A stretch of 64,000 nucleotides of DNA from NCBI RefSeq assembly GCF_000429785.1, contig NZ_KE386953.1:334579-398578 (forward strand), written 5' to 3'. Shown here piece by piece: positions 18,346 through 26,898 of this stretch. A program made the translations under genes and the position numbers. This DNA comes from Chitinibacter tainanensis DSM 15459 (GTDB lineage Bacteria; Pseudomonadota; Gammaproteobacteria; Burkholderiales; Chitinibacteraceae). The number at the start of each line of letters is the position of its first letter. Positions within the stretch are counted from its first letter, which is position 1. A model generated the notes under the pieces. It saw only the letters and a list, made by a program, of their open reading frames with translations. It was not told where the DNA came from and did not search any database.

Positions 18346-18692
18346 TGATTAAAAAATAGGCGCAACAACTAAACTTTAAGCAATCAATTACTTAGCCCAA
18401 CTACCCACAGCTTGCCCACCTGGCTGTGCCCGGCCGGCGTGGATGAATTGCCACTGGCAGATTTCATTGCCTATTTTTTAGTCAGGCGCATTTTATGCCA
18501 TCAGAACAAGCCATTAGCTGCATCATCCACAGCTTATGCCCGCGTCTACCCCCGCCTGACGGGGATGAATTGCGTAGCAAGCTGGGCGCGGCTTAGTGAG
18601 ATGCGGGGATAAAGTCACCAGCGCGGCCGGTGGATGATCGGAATGAACATGACTGCATCCTCAATCTAGCCCAATTGCTTATTTTTTAATCA
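18346..18692. repeat. Three AT-rich 16-mers (TGAYTAAAAAATARGC)
   Basis: Forward at 18346-18361, inverted at 18469-18484 and 18677-18692, differing at only one or two positions. The first two form inverted repeats flanking one repeat unit (139 bp overall). They are the most AT-rich short tracts in this otherwise GC-rich array. Confidence 0.65.
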
Positions 18693-19016
18693 CCCAACTT
18701 TTTCATTCTGGATTCAGCGCCTTAGCCTAGTTGCCCACAGCTTACCCCATGCGCTATGCCCGCTGCGGGTGAGTAAATCACGGCGTACTGCCCGATTTTG
18801 CACCAATCTAGCACTTTGCCGGCAGATCAAGGGCTTAGCGATACTATCCACAAGCGCGGGCGCGCTTTATCCACGCGAGGGGTGGATAATTCACGATTTT
18901 GGCGACCAAGGTTGAACTCCTGTCAGGGCTCGGCCACAATGCCTACCAACAGCAGTATCGGGCGCTAAGCCCGCTAATCCGCCATTTCACAGCCATACCC
19001 CCGCGCGAGCCTTGCC

Positions 19017-19400
19017 ATGAATATTGAAAAAGTCATTTTCGGTTTTTTTATCCTGCTGGCCTGCACGTTAAATTTCGGCTTTGTGCTCGGGCAGATCGAT
19101 GTGCCGCACCAGCATGATGTGTTTGAGCTATTTGCCGCGATTGTGGTTAATTTCATCGCCACTGCGCTCAAGTTTGGGGACCGCACTCAGGTCGGCGCCT
19201 TGCATCTGGCCACCAGCCTAGTTGCCGATCTGCAGCTGGTGACGGCCGCGCTGGTGTGGGGCCATGCCGAATATGTCAGCGGCACCGGCATGACGCCGGG
19301 AGTCACCTCAATGGTGGTGTCGCTGGCTGCTGGTGCCCTGGCCGCCAATGTGGTGTCGGTGGTGCTGCTGATCGGCGAAACGCTGCAACATCGCCGTTAA
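19017..19400 (+). CDS. Small membrane protein, DUF6394-like
   Basis: 127 aa with four hydrophobic segments (about 5-25, 38-53, 63-83, 95-118). The stretch FELFAAIVVNFIATALKFGDRTQVGA resembles, from memory, the DUF6394 family often found beside TrkA-N-domain potassium channels. It lies 15 bp before such a channel gene here, so the two are probably an operon and may act together. Possible roles are an accessory subunit or channel modulator; no biochemical function is known to me. Confidence 0.7.
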   Translation: MNIEKVIFGFFILLACTLNFGFVLGQIDVPHQHDVFELFAAIVVNFIATALKFGDRTQVGALHLATSLVADLQLVTAALVWGHAEYVSGTGMTPGVTSMVVSLAAGALAANVVSVVLLIGETLQHRR

Positions 19401-19415
19401 GCGGGTTAGTCCGGC

Positions 19416-21188
19416 ATGGATGGCATTTTCTTTTTAATGCTGCGGCGCTTGCGTGCGCCCATCGTGATGCTGATCGCGATTTACGGCATTGCCGTGCTGG
19501 GGCTGGTTTTGATCCCCGGCGTGGATGATCAGGGCCGGCCCTATCACATCGATTTTTTCCACGCTTTTTACTTTATTAGCTACACCGCCACCTCGATTGG
19601 TTTTGGCGAGATCCCCTACCCGTTTACCTATCAGCAGCGCTTGTGGGTGTTGTGCTGCATTTATCTGGCCGTAACCGGCTGGGCCTACGCGATTGGCTCG
19701 ATTTTTGGGCTAATGCGCGATGAAACGCTGCGCAAAGCGATTGCCCAGGCGCGCTTTCGCCGCAAAGTGCGGCAGTTGGCCGAGCCGTTTTACCTGATCT
19801 GCGGCTACGGCCAGACTGCCCGCCTGCTGTGCAAGGTACTGGATGATCTGGATATCCGCTTTGTGATCATCGAGCAGCGCGAAGAGCGGGTGAACGAAAT
19901 TGCACTGGCGGACTTTCGCTTTGATACCCCCTGCTACGCCGGCGATGCCGCCAACCCGGAAATATTAAAAATCGCCGGCATTGAGCACCCGCAGTGCATC
20001 GGCATCTTGGCCATTACCGGCAACGAAGAGGCCAATCTGGCGATCGCGATTGGCGCTTATGTATTACGACCGAAATTGCTGTCGATATGCCGCAGCCGTA
20101 ATCAATCGGTGGCGGACAATATGGCCTCGTTTGGCGCCAACAAGGTGATCAATCTGTTTCAAACCGTGGGGCGCAAATTCAGCCGCCGTCTGCAGCAGCC
20201 GCAAGTGACGCGGGTATGCGATATTCTGGCCGATTTTCCCGGCAACCCGATTGTGGAAGAGCCCAGCCCGCCGGTGGGGCATTGGGTGATTGTCGGCTAC
20301 GGGCGCTTTGGCGCCGCCGTGCATGGCTCGCTGCTGCGCGCGGGCTGTACGGTCACGGTGATAGACCCAGAGCCGCAGGCGCAGCTGGTACCTGCCGAAT
20401 TTATCCAGGCACTGGGCGTAGAGGCCGCCTCCCTCAAAGCAGCTGGCATCGAGCGCGCAGTGGGGCTGCTGGTGAGCCATGATCACGATGCGAATAATCT
20501 GTCGGCGCTGGCCACCGCTCGGGAAATCAACCAGCAGCTCTTTACCGTAGCGCGGCAAAACCTCACCCACAATCATCTGCTGTTTGAGGCCTTTAAACCC
20601 AATATCACCTCGATCCGGGCGCAGATTATTGCGCACGAATGCTTGCGCGCGATGGAAAACCCGCTGCTGGCGGAGGCGATGGCGCTGATTCAGCAGCAAA
20701 GTGAAGACTGGGCCGCCGAGTTTTTGCCGCAGCTGCATCAGCTGTGCGCAGGCCAGGTGCCGGAAATCTGGCGGGTGCGCTTTAATGCCCAAAATACCTC
20801 AGCCGTGCACGCCATGCTGGCGCAGCCCACGCCGCCGCTGCAGATCGGCCACTACACCCACGATGCACTCAATCATGGCGATACGCTGCGCTGTGTGGCG
20901 CTGTTGCACCGGCATGCGGGGGTGGATCAGCTCTTACCCGCCAGCAGCACGCGGCTGCAATTCGGCGATGAAGTGCTGTTTATTGGCGATCACCATGCGC
21001 GGCTGGCCCACACGGCAGTGCAAGAGAACATCGGCCTACTCGATTACATTCGCACCGGCGAAGAGCAACCGCAGGGCTGGCTGTTCCGCCGCTGGGCTCA
21101 GTGGCAACAAGAGCGGCAGCGCGAGCAGGAACAGGAACGAGTTCCGGCAGCGGCTGCCACCCACACACCGCCGAACGAAAATGCCTAA
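19416..21188 (+). CDS. Potassium channel with two RCK/TrkA-N domains
   Basis: 590 aa. Two membrane helices (about 14-34 and 75-95) flank a pore loop with selectivity filter TSIGFGE (59-65). This is followed by two cytosolic nucleotide-binding RCK domains with Rossmann motifs GYGQTA (130-135) and GYGRFG (294-299), and a TrkA-C-like region near 490-545. The C-terminus is a Gln/Glu/Arg-rich tail (WQQERQREQEQER). Likely a ligand-gated K+ channel or efflux protein. It follows the small membrane protein gene by 15 bp. Unusual repeats flank this pair of genes on both sides. The start is not strongly supported by a ribosome site. Confidence 0.85.
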   Translation: MDGIFFLMLRRLRAPIVMLIAIYGIAVLGLVLIPGVDDQGRPYHIDFFHAFYFISYTATSIGFGEIPYPFTYQQRLWVLCCIYLAVTGWAYAIGSIFGLMRDETLRKAIAQARFRRKVRQLAEPFYLICGYGQTARLLCKVLDDLDIRFVIIEQREERVNEIALADFRFDTPCYAGDAANPEILKIAGIEHPQCIGILAITGNEEANLAIAIGAYVLRPKLLSICRSRNQSVADNMASFGANKVINLFQTVGRKFSRRLQQPQVTRVCDILADFPGNPIVEEPSPPVGHWVIVGYGRFGAAVHGSLLRAGCTVTVIDPEPQAQLVPAEFIQALGVEAASLKAAGIERAVGLLVSHDHDANNLSALATAREINQQLFTVARQNLTHNHLLFEAFKPNITSIRAQIIAHECLRAMENPLLAEAMALIQQQSEDWAAEFLPQLHQLCAGQVPEIWRVRFNAQNTSAVHAMLAQPTPPLQIGHYTHDALNHGDTLRCVALLHRHAGVDQLLPASSTRLQFGDEVLFIGDHHARLAHTAVQENIGLLDYIRTGEEQPQGWLFRRWAQWQQERQREQEQERVPAAAATHTPPNENA

Positions 21189-21533
21189 AAAACAGGCAGC
21201 GGCGTTTTCCCCTTGCAGATCAGACCACTAAAGCGCTTGTCCACAACTTACCCCAGCGACTGTGCGCAGCCCACGGGGATAAGCCGATTTTGCTGGGCGT
21301 ACCTGCACAAAAATTAGGCACCATCAAAAAACATCACCGGCACAAGGGCTTAGCCCATTTACCCACAAGCTATACCAAAGCCTATGCACGCGGGCTGTGT
21401 ACAGGGTCAGTGAATTGCTGAAACGCGCCATCTTAGTGGGCCTTTCGCCCACCTAGCGCCCGTGGGTGCATCCGGGAAAACCGTGGGCTTTCACTTTAGC
21501 GCCAGCCGCAGCGGCCCCATTATTGACCACAGT
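21189..21533. other. Intergenic region with two more repeat units
   Basis: 345 bp without a gene. It contains two units of the 18 kb array: one at 21237-21282 (TTGTCCACA, then CGGGGATAA) and one from about 21350 (CTTAGCCC, TTACCCACA at 21359-21367, ending near GTGAATTG at 21411). A GTGGGC/GCCCAC hairpin (21436-21452) follows without a U-run. Confidence 0.65.
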
Positions 21534-22496
21534 TCACAACAAATTACGCGGTGCGCCGGTGAGATAGCCCGCGATATTGTCGATCAGCTGATCGGCCAGC
21601 GTTTGCATGGTTTCCACGCTGGCCCAAGCCACATGCGGCGTGATCAGTAGATTAGGCAATTGCACATCCAACAGTGGATTGCCCTGCCGCGGTGGCTCGC
21701 TACTCAGCACATCCAGCCCTGCGCCGGCAATTTGCCGAGTTTGCAGCGCGGCCAACAGTGCCGCTTCATCCACAATGCCGCCGCGCGCGGTGTTCAGTAC
21801 AATCGCCGAAGGCCGCAACAGTGCCAGCTCTGCAGCGCCAATCAGGCCGCGGGTGTCGTCGGTGAGCGGGCAATGAATACTCAACACATCGGCGGTGCGC
21901 AGCGCCTCCTCCCACGGCAAATAGCCGGGGCGGGTTTCGGGCTGGCCTTTGCGGCCGGCAAAAAATACCTGCATGCCAAAAGCTGCGCCCAATTTCGCCG
22001 TGGCCTGCCCTAGCGCCCCACTGCCTACCAGCACCAGCCGGCTTCCGGCCAGATCATGCGGTGGTTCTAGCGCCGGATTGGCGGGCAGGCAAAAACCGCT
22101 GGCGTTTTGCCACTCGCCCGCTTGCACCCGCTGCCGGTCGCTGAGTAATTGCCGCCGCAAGGCCAGCATTAGCATCAGGGTATGTTCCGCAACGCCATGA
22201 ATGGCGTAGTCTCGGATATTACACACCCCCACCGTATGCGTGCAGCAGGCAGCGAGATCGATATTATTAAACCCGGTGGCCGCCACGGCGATCAGCCGCA
22301 GCTGCGGCAGTAGGCTTAGCATTTCGGCCGTGATCGCGACTTTATTGGTCACCGCCACCGTCGCCCCTTGCAAGCGCGCCACCACTTCATCGGCGCGGGT
22401 GTGGGCATGGTTGACCCAGCGATGGGCTAGCGGTAAGGATTTAAGCGGCACCGGCAAAGTAGCGGCATCCAGAAATACAATCAGCGGTTCGGTCAT
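21534..22496 (-). CDS. D-2-hydroxyacid dehydrogenase (glycerate dehydrogenase-like)
   Basis: 320 aa NAD(P)-dependent oxidoreductase. The Rossmann motif VGSGALG lies mid-protein. The catalytic Arg (LNTARGGIVDE), Glu and His (LLITPHVAW) of the family are present. Relatives such as HprA reduce hydroxypyruvate or glyoxylate; the exact substrate is uncertain. The start at 22496 (MTEPLIVFLD) is preferred over a frame to 22541. It lies 54 bp after the LysR gene in the same direction. Confidence 0.88.
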   Translation of the reverse strand: MTEPLIVFLDAATLPVPLKSLPLAHRWVNHAHTRADEVVARLQGATVAVTNKVAITAEMLSLLPQLRLIAVAATGFNNIDLAACCTHTVGVCNIRDYAIHGVAEHTLMLMLALRRQLLSDRQRVQAGEWQNASGFCLPANPALEPPHDLAGSRLVLVGSGALGQATAKLGAAFGMQVFFAGRKGQPETRPGYLPWEEALRTADVLSIHCPLTDDTRGLIGAAELALLRPSAIVLNTARGGIVDEAALLAALQTRQIAGAGLDVLSSEPPRQGNPLLDVQLPNLLITPHVAWASVETMQTLADQLIDNIAGYLTGAPRNLL

Positions 22497-22550
22497 CAGG
22501 CATCCAGTCGGCGTGGTGGCGCCGAACTTAAAAATCGACAAGTGGGCACA

Positions 22551-23453
22551 TTATTGCGCCGCACCCGGCTGCAAATGCTGCTGGGCAAAGGCCTGCAGCG
22601 CGGCGCCCAGTGCACGGGCGGGGCGAGTTTGCCGCGCCCAGTGATGCCAATACAGCGGCACATTGGCCGCCAGCTCGGGCCAGGCTTGCAGCTGGCCGGC
22701 GGCCAAGCCGGCGGCGGCTTGCTGCCGCGGCACCACGGCGTAGGCCAAGCCCGCCTGCGCGGCGGCAAAGAGGGCATTACTTTCGGGAATCACATGGCAG
22801 GGATATTGGCCTTCCAGCAGGCCCCAGCGTTCGCGTAGCAGGCGGCGGTGCAGGCTTTCTTTATGCCCAAAGACGGCTGCCGGCGCGGCGGCCAAGGTGG
22901 CGCTGCTAAGGCCCGCGCTAAAGTAATCATGGCTAAAGCCCGGCGTAGCCACGCCGATGTATTCCATACTCCCCAGCGGTATCACCCCACAGCCAGCCAC
23001 CGGGCCTGCTTGCGTGCTAATACACCCAGACACTTCGCCCGAGCGCAGCAGATCAAGCGTATAGGCTTCATCATCGACCACGCAATCGAGCAAGAGCTGC
23101 GCCTCGCCCAGCGCCAGCGCCAAAGCGGGCAACAAACCCAGCGCCAGCGTATCGGCATTCACCCCCACCCGCAGGGTGAGCCAGCTGCGGCTGGCGGGCT
23201 CGGCGCGCAATTGCTCGCTCAGCTCGCCTTCCAGTGCGCGCACTTGCCGCACATGGGCCAGCAATTTTTCGCCGGTGGGCGTAGCCGAGAGCGGCGTATC
23301 ACGGCGGAGAAGCACTTCGCCGTGGCGCTCTTCCAGCTGACGAATGCGCTGCGAAATGGCCGAGGGCGTCAGATGCAGGCGTTTGGCGGCGGCCTCGAAG
23401 CTGCCACAGCGCAGCACCATATCCAGCGCATCGAGCAATTTGTAATCCAACAT
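22551..23453 (-). CDS. LysR-type regulator, ArgP-like, divergent from lysA
   Basis: 300 aa with winged helix LTPSAISQRIRQLEERHGE (about 28-46) and an ArgP-like effector domain. It is clearly paralogous to the regulator at 16223-17119: both share VNADTL in the linker region and a YWHHW/LHWHHW motif near the C-terminus. Being 102 bp from and divergent to lysA, it is the likely lysine-responsive regulator of that gene, analogous in position to E. coli LysR though closer in sequence to ArgP. Confidence 0.85.
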   Translation of the reverse strand: MLDYKLLDALDMVLRCGSFEAAAKRLHLTPSAISQRIRQLEERHGEVLLRRDTPLSATPTGEKLLAHVRQVRALEGELSEQLRAEPASRSWLTLRVGVNADTLALGLLPALALALGEAQLLLDCVVDDEAYTLDLLRSGEVSGCISTQAGPVAGCGVIPLGSMEYIGVATPGFSHDYFSAGLSSATLAAAPAAVFGHKESLHRRLLRERWGLLEGQYPCHVIPESNALFAAAQAGLAYAVVPRQQAAAGLAAGQLQAWPELAANVPLYWHHWARQTRPARALGAALQAFAQQHLQPGAAQ

Positions 23454-23555
23454 AAGCCAATTTCGGGTGGGCAGAGAATTTATCGTTTTACCACGGATAA
23501 GGGCTCTGTTTGAATAGCCGCATCACCACTTGATTGCAATGATCTGGAGTTTGCC

Positions 23556-24803
23556 ATGAAACCGCTGAATGGCCCGCAACTGGCCCGCCTCGCTGCCGAA
23601 CACGGCACCCCGTTCTGGACTTACGACGCGGCCGTGATCCGCGAGCGCATCAGCCAGCTGCAAGTGTTCGACACCATTCGCTTTGCGCAAAAGGCCAACT
23701 CCAATACCCATATCCTGCGCCTGATGCGCGCGCAGGGCGTGAAGGTGGATTCGGTGTCATTGGGCGAAATCGAGCGCGCACTGGCCGCCGGTTTTCAGAC
23801 CGGCCCCGACAGTGACGACATCGTGTTTACCGCCGATTTGCTGGATCGCGCCACATTAGCCCGCGTGGTTGAGCTGGATATTCAAGTCAATTGCGGCAGC
23901 CCGCAGATGCTGGAGCAGCTGGGCCAGGCGCACCCGGGGCACCGCGTGTGGCTGCGGATCAACCCCGGCTTTGGCCACGGCCATAGCCAGAAAACCAATA
24001 CCGGCGGCGAGCAAAGCAAGCACGGCATCTGGCATGAACAGCTACCGCAAGCGCTGGCGCTGATGGAGCAATACCAGCTCGATCTGGTGGGCCTGCATAT
24101 GCATATTGGCTCGGGCGTGGATTACAGCCATCTGCAGGAAGTATGCGCAGCGATGGTGGCGCAAGTGAAAGAATCGGGCCGCGATATTCGTGCGATTTCT
24201 GCTGGCGGCGGCTTGTCGATTCCATATCGCGTGGGTGGTGAGCGCATCGATACCGCACATTACTTCAGCCTGTGGGATGCGGCGCGTAAAGAAATCGAAG
24301 CCCATCTGGGCCACCCTGTGCATCTGGAAATCGAGCCGGGCCGCTTCCTGGTGGCCGAAAGCGGCAAGCTGGTGGCCGAAGTGCGGGCGAAAAAAGATGT
24401 CGGCAATAATCATTTTGTGCTGGTGGATGCCGGTTTTTCTGATCTGATGCGCCCGGCCATGTATGGCAGCTACCACGAGGTGAGCGTACTGCGCGCCGAT
24501 GGCAGCGCCGCCACTGGCGAGCTGCGCGATACAGTCCTGGCTGGCCCTTTGTGCGAATCGGGCGATGTATTTACCCAGGAAGAAGGCGGCGTGGTCACCC
24601 CGCGTGCCCTGCCTACCGCCGAAATTGGCGACTTGGTGGTGTTTCACGATGCCGGCGCCTACGGCGCGAGTATGTCGAGCAACTACAACACCCGCCCATT
24701 GATTGCCGAGCTGCTGCAAGAGGGCGACACCACGCGGCTGATTCGCCGCCGGCAAAGCATTGCCGAGCTGTTGGCGCTGGAAACCGAGCTGGCGGCCGAC
24801 TAA
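23556..24803 (+). CDS. lysA: Diaminopimelate decarboxylase
   Basis: 415 aa PLP enzyme for the last step of lysine synthesis. Lys46 in RFAQKANSN is the PLP lysine. GFGHGHSQKTNTGGE, SAGGGLSIPY, EIEPGRF and CESGDVF are family motifs. It is strikingly like the E. coli-type LysA (420 aa) across its length, a type normally paired with a LysR-class regulator, as here. The start ATG at 23556 fits the family N-terminus. Confidence 0.96.
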   Translation: MKPLNGPQLARLAAEHGTPFWTYDAAVIRERISQLQVFDTIRFAQKANSNTHILRLMRAQGVKVDSVSLGEIERALAAGFQTGPDSDDIVFTADLLDRATLARVVELDIQVNCGSPQMLEQLGQAHPGHRVWLRINPGFGHGHSQKTNTGGEQSKHGIWHEQLPQALALMEQYQLDLVGLHMHIGSGVDYSHLQEVCAAMVAQVKESGRDIRAISAGGGLSIPYRVGGERIDTAHYFSLWDAARKEIEAHLGHPVHLEIEPGRFLVAESGKLVAEVRAKKDVGNNHFVLVDAGFSDLMRPAMYGSYHEVSVLRADGSAATGELRDTVLAGPLCESGDVFTQEEGGVVTPRALPTAEIGDLVVFHDAGAYGASMSSNYNTRPLIAELLQEGDTTRLIRRRQSIAELLALETELAAD

Positions 24804-24846
24804 GGCAAGGGCATTAATTAATAGCGGCCTCGCGCCGCACTCCCCT

Positions 24847-24877
24847 ACAATGGCTTGCATTATCTGCAAGCCATTGT
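24847..24877 (+). terminator. 13 bp perfect hairpin between lysA and gltS
   Basis: ACAATGGCTTGCA/TGCAAGCCATTGT with a 5-base loop. No U-run follows, so it is a weak terminator, mRNA-stabilising stem or operator ahead of gltS. Confidence 0.5.
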
Positions 24878-24916
24878 CATGTCTACGGCCCGGTGGGCCG
24901 TTTGTTGGGAGTTTCT

Positions 24917-26122
24917 ATGCCACCTATTTCGATTGGCCTTTATGGCACGCTGGTTGCCGCCTCGCTGGTGCTACTACTGGGCCGGCTCTTAGTGGAAAAA
25001 ACCGCACCGCTAAAAGCCTTTACCATTCCCGAGCCGGTGGCCGGTGGCCTTTTGGTGGCGGGCCTATTACTGCTGGCCCAGCAGGTGGCCGGGGTAACCA
25101 TCAAATTCGATACCAGTATTCAAACCCCGCTGATGCTGGCCTTTTTTGCCACCATTGGTCTCTCGGCTAATCTGGCTAGCCTGCGTGCCGGCGGCAGAGT
25201 GATGGTGAAATTCCTCGGCGTGGTGCTGGGCCTACTTTTGCTGCAAAACATCATCGGGATTAGCCTGGCCAATCTTTTAGGCCTGCCCGGCCATTTGGGG
25301 CTGTTGGCCGGCTCGATTACCCTCTCGGGCGGCCACGGTACTGGCGCGGCCTGGAGCAAGGTCTTTAGCGAGCAATTCGGCATCAATGGCGCGACCGAGC
25401 TGGCGATGGCTTGCGCCACGTTTGGGCTGGTTTTGGGCGGGCTGATCGGTGGACCGGTGGCGAAAATCCTGCTTAAAAAAGTCACCCCACCTGGCGCCGA
25501 GCATAATCAAGATCAAGACCCGGGCATGTTTGAAGAGCCGCAAGCCACGCGCCTGATCACTGTGAATTCCTTTATCGAATCACTGGCACTGATCGTCTTA
25601 AGCTTGGCCGGTGGGCATATGTTGGCCGAAGCGCTGGCCGGCACGGCATTTGAGCTGCCCACCTTTGTGTGCGTGCTGTTTAACGGCGTATTGCTGCGCA
25701 ATGTGCTGTCGGGGCTAGGTTGGTATCAGGTCTTTGATCGTGAAATTTCGGTGCTGGGCAATGTAAGCCTGTCGCTGTTTCTGGCCATGGCACTGATGAG
25801 TTTGCGCCTGTGGGAGCTGGCAAACCTAGCCTTGCCGATGCTACTGATCCTGCTGGTGCAAGCCTTGGCGATGGGCGCCTACGCGATGTGGGTCACTTTC
25901 CGGGTGATGGGCGCCAATTACGATGCCGTGGTGCTGGCCGCCGGGCATTGCGGCTTTGGGCTCGGCGCCACGCCCACCGCGATTGCCAATATGCAGGCGG
26001 TCACCCATCGCTTTGGGCCTTCGCATTTGGCCTTTATTGTGGTGCCGATGGTGGGCGCGTTCTTTATCGATATTGCCAACGCCATCATCATCAAGCTGTT
26101 TATGGCTTTGCCAATTTACTAA
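24917..26122 (+). CDS. gltS: Sodium/glutamate symporter
   Basis: 401 aa, the same length as E. coli GltS. Inner-membrane Na+-coupled glutamate importer with about ten helices. SGGHGTGAAWSKVF and GHCGFGLGATPTAIANMQAV are the two reentrant-loop signatures. The start at 24917 has GGGAG five bases upstream; an upstream extension to 24893 is unsupported. Confidence 0.95.
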   Translation: MPPISIGLYGTLVAASLVLLLGRLLVEKTAPLKAFTIPEPVAGGLLVAGLLLLAQQVAGVTIKFDTSIQTPLMLAFFATIGLSANLASLRAGGRVMVKFLGVVLGLLLLQNIIGISLANLLGLPGHLGLLAGSITLSGGHGTGAAWSKVFSEQFGINGATELAMACATFGLVLGGLIGGPVAKILLKKVTPPGAEHNQDQDPGMFEEPQATRLITVNSFIESLALIVLSLAGGHMLAEALAGTAFELPTFVCVLFNGVLLRNVLSGLGWYQVFDREISVLGNVSLSLFLAMALMSLRLWELANLALPMLLILLVQALAMGAYAMWVTFRVMGANYDAVVLAAGHCGFGLGATPTAIANMQAVTHRFGPSHLAFIVVPMVGAFFIDIANAIIIKLFMALPIY

Positions 26123-26169
26123 ACTGAGCAAGATCCGCACTTTCACCGCTATCCCGCTAGGAGTACGCC

Positions 26170-26724
26170 ATGCCTTTGGCTCATGTGTATGTGGCCCCCG
26201 GTTTTGAAGAAGTCGAGCTGATCACCATCGTGGATATCTTGCGCCGCGCCGACATTAATACTCATCTGGTCAGCACCGCTGCCGCCGGGGTGGTGGCTGG
26301 CGCGCACAATGTGGGTATTGCCGCAGACCTTAGCTTTGATGAGGCTGCCAGCGAGATACCCGATCTAGTGGTGCTACCGGGGGGCGGCCCGGGCACACAG
26401 CATATGCTGGCGCATCCTTTGCTCGCTGGGCGGCTGCACAGCCAGTTTGCCGCCGGCCGGCGCGTGGCCGCCATCTGCGCCGCGCCGATGGTATTGGCCA
26501 AAGCTGGGCTGTTGCGCGATTTGGCCGCCTGCTGTTTTCCTGGTTGCGAAGCGACATTGAGCGAGCATGGCGCCAAAGTCAGCGCCTTTAATGTGGTCAC
26601 CGATGGCCTAATCACCACCTCACGCGGCCCGGCCACCGCGGGCTTATTTGCGCTTGAGCTGGTTCGCCTGCTGCGCGATGATGCCACCGCCATCGCCGTT
26701 GGCCGTGCCATGCTGTATCTCTAA
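26170..26724 (+). CDS. DJ-1/PfpI family protein (YajL-like)
   Basis: 184 aa cytosolic DJ-1-fold protein. The nucleophile-elbow Cys is in VAAICAAPMVLA, and the partner Glu is in APGFEEVEL near residue 15. YajL/DJ-1 proteins protect against oxidative and glyoxal stress; the precise activity is debated in the family. AGGAG lies six bases before the ATG. An exact 49 bp GGGTAT/ATACCC site lies inside the coding region (26313-26361), where it encodes VGIAADL...EIPD, normal-looking family sequence. Confidence 0.9.
   Translation: MPLAHVYVAPGFEEVELITIVDILRRADINTHLVSTAAAGVVAGAHNVGIAADLSFDEAASEIPDLVVLPGGGPGTQHMLAHPLLAGRLHSQFAAGRRVAAICAAPMVLAKAGLLRDLAACCFPGCEATLSEHGAKVSAFNVVTDGLITTSRGPATAGLFALELVRLLRDDATAIAVGRAMLYL
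26313..26361. repeat. GGGTAT-N37-ATACCC site, 49 bp, inside DJ-1 gene
   Basis: Exact ends at 26313-26318 and 26356-26361, within conserved coding sequence and without frame disturbance. Confidence 0.8.
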
Positions 26725-26762
26725 AACAGCTGAACCCGCTGGTCAGATCAGATACGGTGACA

Positions 26763-26811
26763 GGGTATTGGCATGAGGGCATTGATTTAAATAAGCCTCC
26801 GAGCAATACCC
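26763..26811. repeat. GGGTAT-N37-ATACCC site, 49 bp
   Basis: Exact ends at 26763-26768 and 26806-26811. Extended ends GGGTATTG/GCAATACCC. Intergenic between the DJ-1 gene and sua5, 450 bp from the previous copy. Confidence 0.85.
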
Positions 26812-26859
26812 ACGCCATCAATTGCACACCGTCGCCAACGGGCTTGCCCTCCCCGTGGG

Positions 26860-26868
26860 TGATATAAT
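26860..26868 (+). promoter_or_regulatory. Extended -10 promoter for sua5
   Basis: TGATATAAT: perfect TATAAT preceded by TG one base upstream, 31 bases before the sua5 ATG. No good -35, as expected for extended -10 promoters. Confidence 0.55.
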
Positions 26869-26898
26869 CAGCGCACTGTCTGTTTAGAGTTCGCCATC

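Larger units (their letters stand above)
17955..19016. repeat. Noncoding array of CCACA...GGGGATAA repeat units
   Basis: About 1.06 kb with no credible gene. At least six diverged ~55-60 bp units begin near 17980, 18219, 18401, 18523, 18731 and 18844. Each starts with a DnaA-box-like YNCCCACA/ATCCACA followed in most units by GCTTRYCC. Most end about 40 bp later in a GGGGATAA-like sequence (for example 18026, 18254, 18438, 18560, 18881), with a further half-site at 18604. Several have CTTAGC just upstream. The best boxes, one mismatch from TTATCCACA, are 17980-17988, 18523-18531, 18844-18852, 18867-18875 and, inverted, 18881-18889. Units can form hairpins, such as CACAGCT/AGCTGTG in the second and TTATCCAC/GTGGATAA in the last. 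Function unknown. Confidence 0.75.

Noticed and set aside
17955..19016. Standard chromosomal oriC
   Set aside because: Boxes are imperfect and the usual neighbours (dnaA, rpmH, gidA, parAB) are absent; kept only as an open hypothesis for the repeat array.
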